From the NCBI GenBank assembly GCA_005502805.1, contig SCMY01000017.1, positions 32,043 through 96,042 on the forward strand: 64,000 bases of DNA. Direction: 5' to 3'. Numbering within the stretch: position 1 is the stretch's first letter; each line of letters begins with the position of its first letter. Origin of the DNA: Rhizobiales bacterium 2SD (GTDB lineage Bacteria; Pseudomonadota; Alphaproteobacteria; Rhizobiales; Beijerinckiaceae). Of the stretch, positions 62,801-64,000 are shown piece after piece. Both the position numbers and the translations under genes were made by a program. Under the pieces are notes generated by a model. It was not told the origin of the DNA. It worked only from the letters and a program-made list of their open reading frames with translations, and made no database searches.

Positions 62801-64000
62801 CGGTGCGGCCGGTAATCTCCAGCTCGGCGGCACGCTGACCGCGCAGGTCGCCTCCGCCGGCTTCTACCGGCTGTTCGACGTCACCGGCGGCGGCACGATC
62901 AGCGGCGCCTTCGACACGCTGGCGCTGACGGCGCCGACCGTCGCGGGCGCGACGGGCAAGGTCTACAACGCCCCATCCGGCACACCGACGCAGGTCAACC
63001 TCGCCGTGCTCGGCGCCGGCCAGAGCCTGCAGTTCTGGGACGGCGCCGATTTTGCCGGCAACGGCACGGTCGAGGGCGGCAGCGGAACCTGGAATGCCGG
63101 CAACACCAACTGGGCGCCGGCGCCGGGCGAGGCCGGTTTCAACGGCCCCTGGCTCGGCTCGGTCGGCGTCTTCCAGGGCACGGCCGGCACGGTCACGGTC
63201 GTCGGCACGCAGGACATCGACACGCTGCAGTTCAACAGCGACGGCTATGTGCTCAGCGGCGGCGCGCTGCGTTTCGGGGTCGCCGGCGGCGGCACCATCA
63301 ACACGGCGGCCGGCACCACCACGACGATCGGCTCCAGCCTGATCGCCGGCGCCGGCAGCAGCCTGAGCAAGGTCGGGGCCGGCACGCTGGTGCTGACCGG
63401 CACGAGCACGTACACCGGCGCGACCAGCGTCGCCGGCGGCGTGCTGCGGGCCGGTGCGGCCGGCGCCTTCTCGCCGAACTCGGCCTTCACCGTCGCGGCT
63501 GGCGCCAGGCTCGACCTTGCTGCCTTCGACCAGACGATCGGCTCGCTCGCCGGAGCCGGTGCGGTCACGCTCGGGGGGAGCACGCTCAGCACCGGCGCCA
63601 ACAACGCCTCGACGAGCTTTTCCGGCACGATCACCGGAGCGGGTGGGCTGACCAAGATCGGCACGGGCACGCTGACGCTGACCGGCACGAGCAGCTATGG
63701 CGGGCCAACGACGGTCAGCGGCGGTTCGCTGATCGTCAACGGCGCGCTCGCCAGCTCCGCCGTCCAGGTCGGCAATGGCGCGACGCTCGGCGGCTCCGGC
63801 ACGATCGCCGGGGCGGTGACGGTCGCCTCGGGCGGCACGCTCTCGGCCGGCAACAGCCCGGGCACGCTGACGCTCGCCTCGCTCACCCTGAACGCCGGCT
63901 CGAACACGGTGTTTGAGCTGAACAATCCCGGCGTGGTCGGCGGGCCCGGCAACGACCACATCATCGTCAACGGCGCGGGCGGCAACCTCCAGCTCGGCGG
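56838..64000 (+). CDS. Giant autotransporter adhesin-like protein, C-terminus beyond window
   Basis: At least 2387 residues; frame still open at the right edge. Extended signal peptide (residues 1-47: basic start, then VSVLALGLALLAVVPAARAQ). Then about 21 tandem units of roughly 48 residues typified by GTGTLTIENGGSVSN, GSTGTVTVTGAGSTW and TNSGELYVG (T5SS/PEP-CTERM-associated repeats), to about residue 1135. Next come ten PATR beta-strand repeats (GTLTLSGANTYTGGTT) and a GNSPGTLTLASLTLNAGS segment. The C-terminal beta-barrel is not in view, so type V secretion is inferred. Start ATG 56838; the ribosome-binding site is weak. Confidence 0.9.
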   Translation, partial: MRNDLKPARTLPARGRRPERLRQSVSVLALGLALLAVVPAARAQSVTGIGDLDPSLPAPLPSWNLGGANLTIGNTGTGTLTIENGGTVANALGFIGRNAGSTGTVTVTGAGSTWTNSGDLTVGNDGTGTLTIENGGSVSNIFGFIGRNAGSTGTVTVTGPGSTWTNSSILTVGSSGTGTLSITNGGSVTSASSTVGYADVGTGTVTVSGTGSSWTNSGQLFIGDIGRGTLTIEAGGRVSNTYGYVGNNTGSTGEVTVTGPGSTWTNTDRLYIGNYGAGTLTIENGGSVSNASVAFLATYYGSTGTATVSGVGSTWTNSGVYVGHEGIGTLRIENGGTVTSSGASILGNSGTGTVTVTGTGSTWSAGTQLYVGRNGTGTLTIEAGGKVSNGTGMISGGGGGTSTVTVTGANSTWTNSGELFVGDTGNGTLTIANGGSVSNARGNIGYNLGVTGAVTVTGTGSSWANFGDLTVGHLGTATLTIENGGSVTNNVGFVGFAGGTGTVTVTGPGSTWSNSGELYVGYLGTGTLTVENGGKVSNTWSFVGFLGGSSGTVTVTGAGSTWANSGELYVGNSGTGTLTVSNGGTVSNTTGTIGYNAGSTSMVTVTGTGSTWTNSGELHVGRDGSGTLTVSNGGTVSNTIGYVGNNAGSTGTVTVTGAGSTWTNSGDLHVGYAGTGTLTIENGGTVSNSNIGYVGYNGGSGTVTVTGAGSTWTNGSRLWVGNGTLTIADGGAVSNTDGTIAGGPGSTGTVTVTGAGSTWTTSGNLVITRAGVLRIEDGGAVSSASGRLGINSGSASATVTGAGSTWTMTYDLSVGGVGAAAVTIENGGKVSSGSGVVSGSSTAGTMTVTGAGSSWTNSGSLHVGYTGTGTLTIADGGKVSNTVGNLGYFGASSGFSGIGSVTVTGAGSTWTNSGGLRVGLDGTGTLIVENGGKVSNTVGYVGRNAGSTGTATVTGAGSTWTNSAELYVGESGTGTLTIAAGGTVTTAGAGGFIGNMAGSNGTVKVTGTGSAWTISNVSASTGELYVGASGTGTLTIEAGGAVRNTSGYLGFASGSSGTVTVTGPDSRWTVDGILDVGVSGTGTLTIANGGRVKAVLSQIGENGSGAVTVTGAGSIWQNSGIEIDGNGTVTVEKGGHAGTAWLYLFGGTLNLLGDASSGRGVQEANYVIVNPGSTLNLDGGILRARMSHSAFLDGSGVVTIGPNGAFFDSNGHDIAVLTVLSGTGGLTKLGGGTLTLSGNNSYAGGTTITGGRLAVGGDFNLGDASGGLTLDGGTLLVTSSFSSARAVTLGSAGGGVQVDSAVQLILDGTIAGTGGLTKSGDGELVLNGSNTYGGGTTVSGGRLSVSSDANLGAASGGLTLDGGTLFATSSFASSRAVTLGSSGGGIEVAPATYFSHNGTISGPGGLTKTGPGILGLSGTSSYSGATLVADGTLDITGAGALSATSDYTIAAGAILSVNDGVGTVTAGAIGGAGQIRIKSGSTLETGALDTSTAFTGVISEAGALRKVGSGTLTLSGANTYTGGTTVAGGKLLISSDANLGAASGGLTLAGGTLQVTNNVLSARAVTLAGAGGTIDVISGPLNLSGAISGKGALTKLGSGQLTLSGVNTHSGPTLLAQGTLYINGSQALSAASDYTVASGAILQVNDSFGTVTAGSIAGTGQIVIESGSVLEAGATNASTAFLGGIYGNGGLRKVGTGTLELGWENSYAGGTTIAGGVVSILQESNLGASTGALTLDGGVLKVTGTFLNKLDRAIVFGPNGGGFDIAEFSNTFDLSQSFSGPGAFSKAGPGTLVLKGTHSYSGATSVTNGVLRAGQAGSFSPNSAFTVAAGARLDFAGFDQSVGSLAGGGTLALGAASLSVGANNASTSFSGAISGTGGLTKTGAGTLTLSGANSYTGATAVTGGALIVNGALASSAVQVGNGATLGGSGTIAGVVTVASGGTLSAGNSPGTLTLASLTLNAGSNTVFELNNPGVVGGPGNDHIIVNGSGAAGNLQLGGTLTAQVASAGFYRLFDVTGGGTISGAFDTLALTAPTVAGATGKVYNAPSGTPTQVNLAVLGAGQSLQFWDGADFAGNGTVEGGSGTWNAGNTNWAPAPGEAGFNGPWLGSVGVFQGTAGTVTVVGTQDIDTLQFNSDGYVLSGGALRFGVAGGGTINTAAGTTTTIGSSLIAGAGSSLSKVGAGTLVLTGTSTYTGATSVAGGVLRAGAAGAFSPNSAFTVAAGARLDLAAFDQTIGSLAGAGAVTLGGSTLSTGANNASTSFSGTITGAGGLTKIGTGTLTLTGTSSYGGPTTVSGGSLIVNGALASSAVQVGNGATLGGSGTIAGAVTVASGGTLSAGNSPGTLTLASLTLNAGSNTVFELNNPGVVGGPGNDHIIVNGAGGNLQLG
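57021..60243 (+). repeat. Array of about 21 T5SS/PEP-CTERM-type repeats
   Basis: Coding repeats of about 140-150 bp, each ending in a G-x-G-S-T-W-T-N-S-G-x-L-like block. Counting the Trp-containing block gives 21 units from about 57170 to 60190, plus a partial first unit. Units differ by small in-frame indels and substitutions, so the array is old but still regular. The solenoid forms a parallel beta-helix passenger, as known for the family. Confidence 0.85.
60480..63720 (+). repeat. Ten PATR-type beta-strand repeats
   Basis: Ten copies of the autotransporter-associated beta-strand motif (pattern GxGTLxLSGxNxYxGxTxVxxGxL), beginning near 60525, 60810, 61068, 61362, 61632, 61920, 62205, 62496, 63378 and 63660. 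They are linked by ASGGLTLDGGTL-like and LSATSDYTIAAGA-like strands. Confidence 0.8.
62190..62830 (+). repeat. Left copy of in-frame internal duplication
   Basis: Matches 63366-64000 at an offset of 1176 bp (392 codons), with a 6-nt in-frame indel near the end. The part from about 62565 to 62795 is almost identical to its partner, pointing to a recent duplication or gene-conversion event. Confidence 0.85.
63366..64000 (+). repeat. Right copy of in-frame internal duplication (runs off edge)
   Basis: Second copy of the segment at 62190-62830. It may continue past the window, so the duplicated module could be at least 392 codons long and further copies may follow. Confidence 0.85.

Noticed and set aside
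59895..63959. A 1354-codon open frame on the minus strand, antisense to the autotransporter
   Set aside because: Its protein is low-complexity Arg/Ala/Gly-rich with no fold or motif. It arises because the repeat codons of the plus-strand gene (GGC, ACC, CTG, GCC) give no stop codons in the opposite frame.

Overview
The window looks like a chromosomal segment of a G+C-rich alphaproteobacterium of the Hyphomicrobiales (Rhizobiales). Bosea or a close relative is my best guess. That guess rests on gene content (scattered leu genes, ffh-rpsP-rimM-trmD, dapF-mtaB, Bug-type binding proteins), codon use, and families of short hairpin-rich intergenic repeats; it is inference, not a database result. 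I see no rRNA, tRNA, CRISPR array, prophage, integrase or intact insertion sequence.

Layout. 1-5.8 kb: a truncated SDR gene, an ECF sigma/RskA-like anti-sigma pair, a divergent exported DUF4394 gene, and a DUF1800-DUF1501 pair. 5.9-9.6 kb (minus strand): leuD, a LysE exporter, a zincin-like metallopeptidase, a small membrane protein and leuC. 9.7-12.5 kb: a four-helix membrane protein, then kynA divergent from a class V PLP enzyme around a perfect palindrome. 13-16.1 kb: a marR-emrB-emrA-like efflux operon with overlapping genes. 16.3 kb: rplS with a clear terminator, displaced from trmD. 17-24.3 kb: TauE/SafE permease, SDR, NmrA-like protein with a divergent HxlR regulator, a divergent EF-G-like GTPase, and fadD. 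25-33.7 kb: mtaB-dapF, an exported GyrI-like protein, an MBL hydrolase, methyltransferase, esterase, a second LysE exporter, a CAP lipoprotein, a SnoaL-like protein, and two paralogous small exported proteins.

33.9-38.9 kb is the core translation/secretion cluster ffh-rpsP-rimM-(HAD phosphatase)-(CatB acetyltransferase)-trmD, ending in a terminator; the trmD 3' end runs into a hairpin-rich repeat. 39-42.7 kb holds a rhodanese, a sugar O-acetyltransferase, an aspartate aminotransferase, three small genes and a DUF188 protein. 42.9-50 kb is catabolic/transport content: two Bug/TctC binding proteins, a Gfo/Idh/MocA-SAF oxidoreductase, a soluble PQQ sugar dehydrogenase, a LysR regulator and a sulfatase with a non-canonical active-site motif. 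50-54.8 kb has small membrane and exported proteins, a lytic transglycosylase, a RidA-like protein and leuB. 54.9-56.7 kb is an MsbA-type ABC exporter.

The last 7.2 kb is the 5' part of a giant autotransporter gene that runs off the right edge. It has about 21 T5SS/PEP-CTERM-type repeats followed by about ten beta-strand PATR repeats and a recent in-frame internal duplication. It is the most striking accessory feature. I found no clearly new multigene system; the better leads are the autotransporter, the sigma/DUF1800/DUF1501 neighbourhood, the sulfatase variant, the EF-G-like GTPase lacking the catalytic histidine, and the repeat-encoded TrmD tail.
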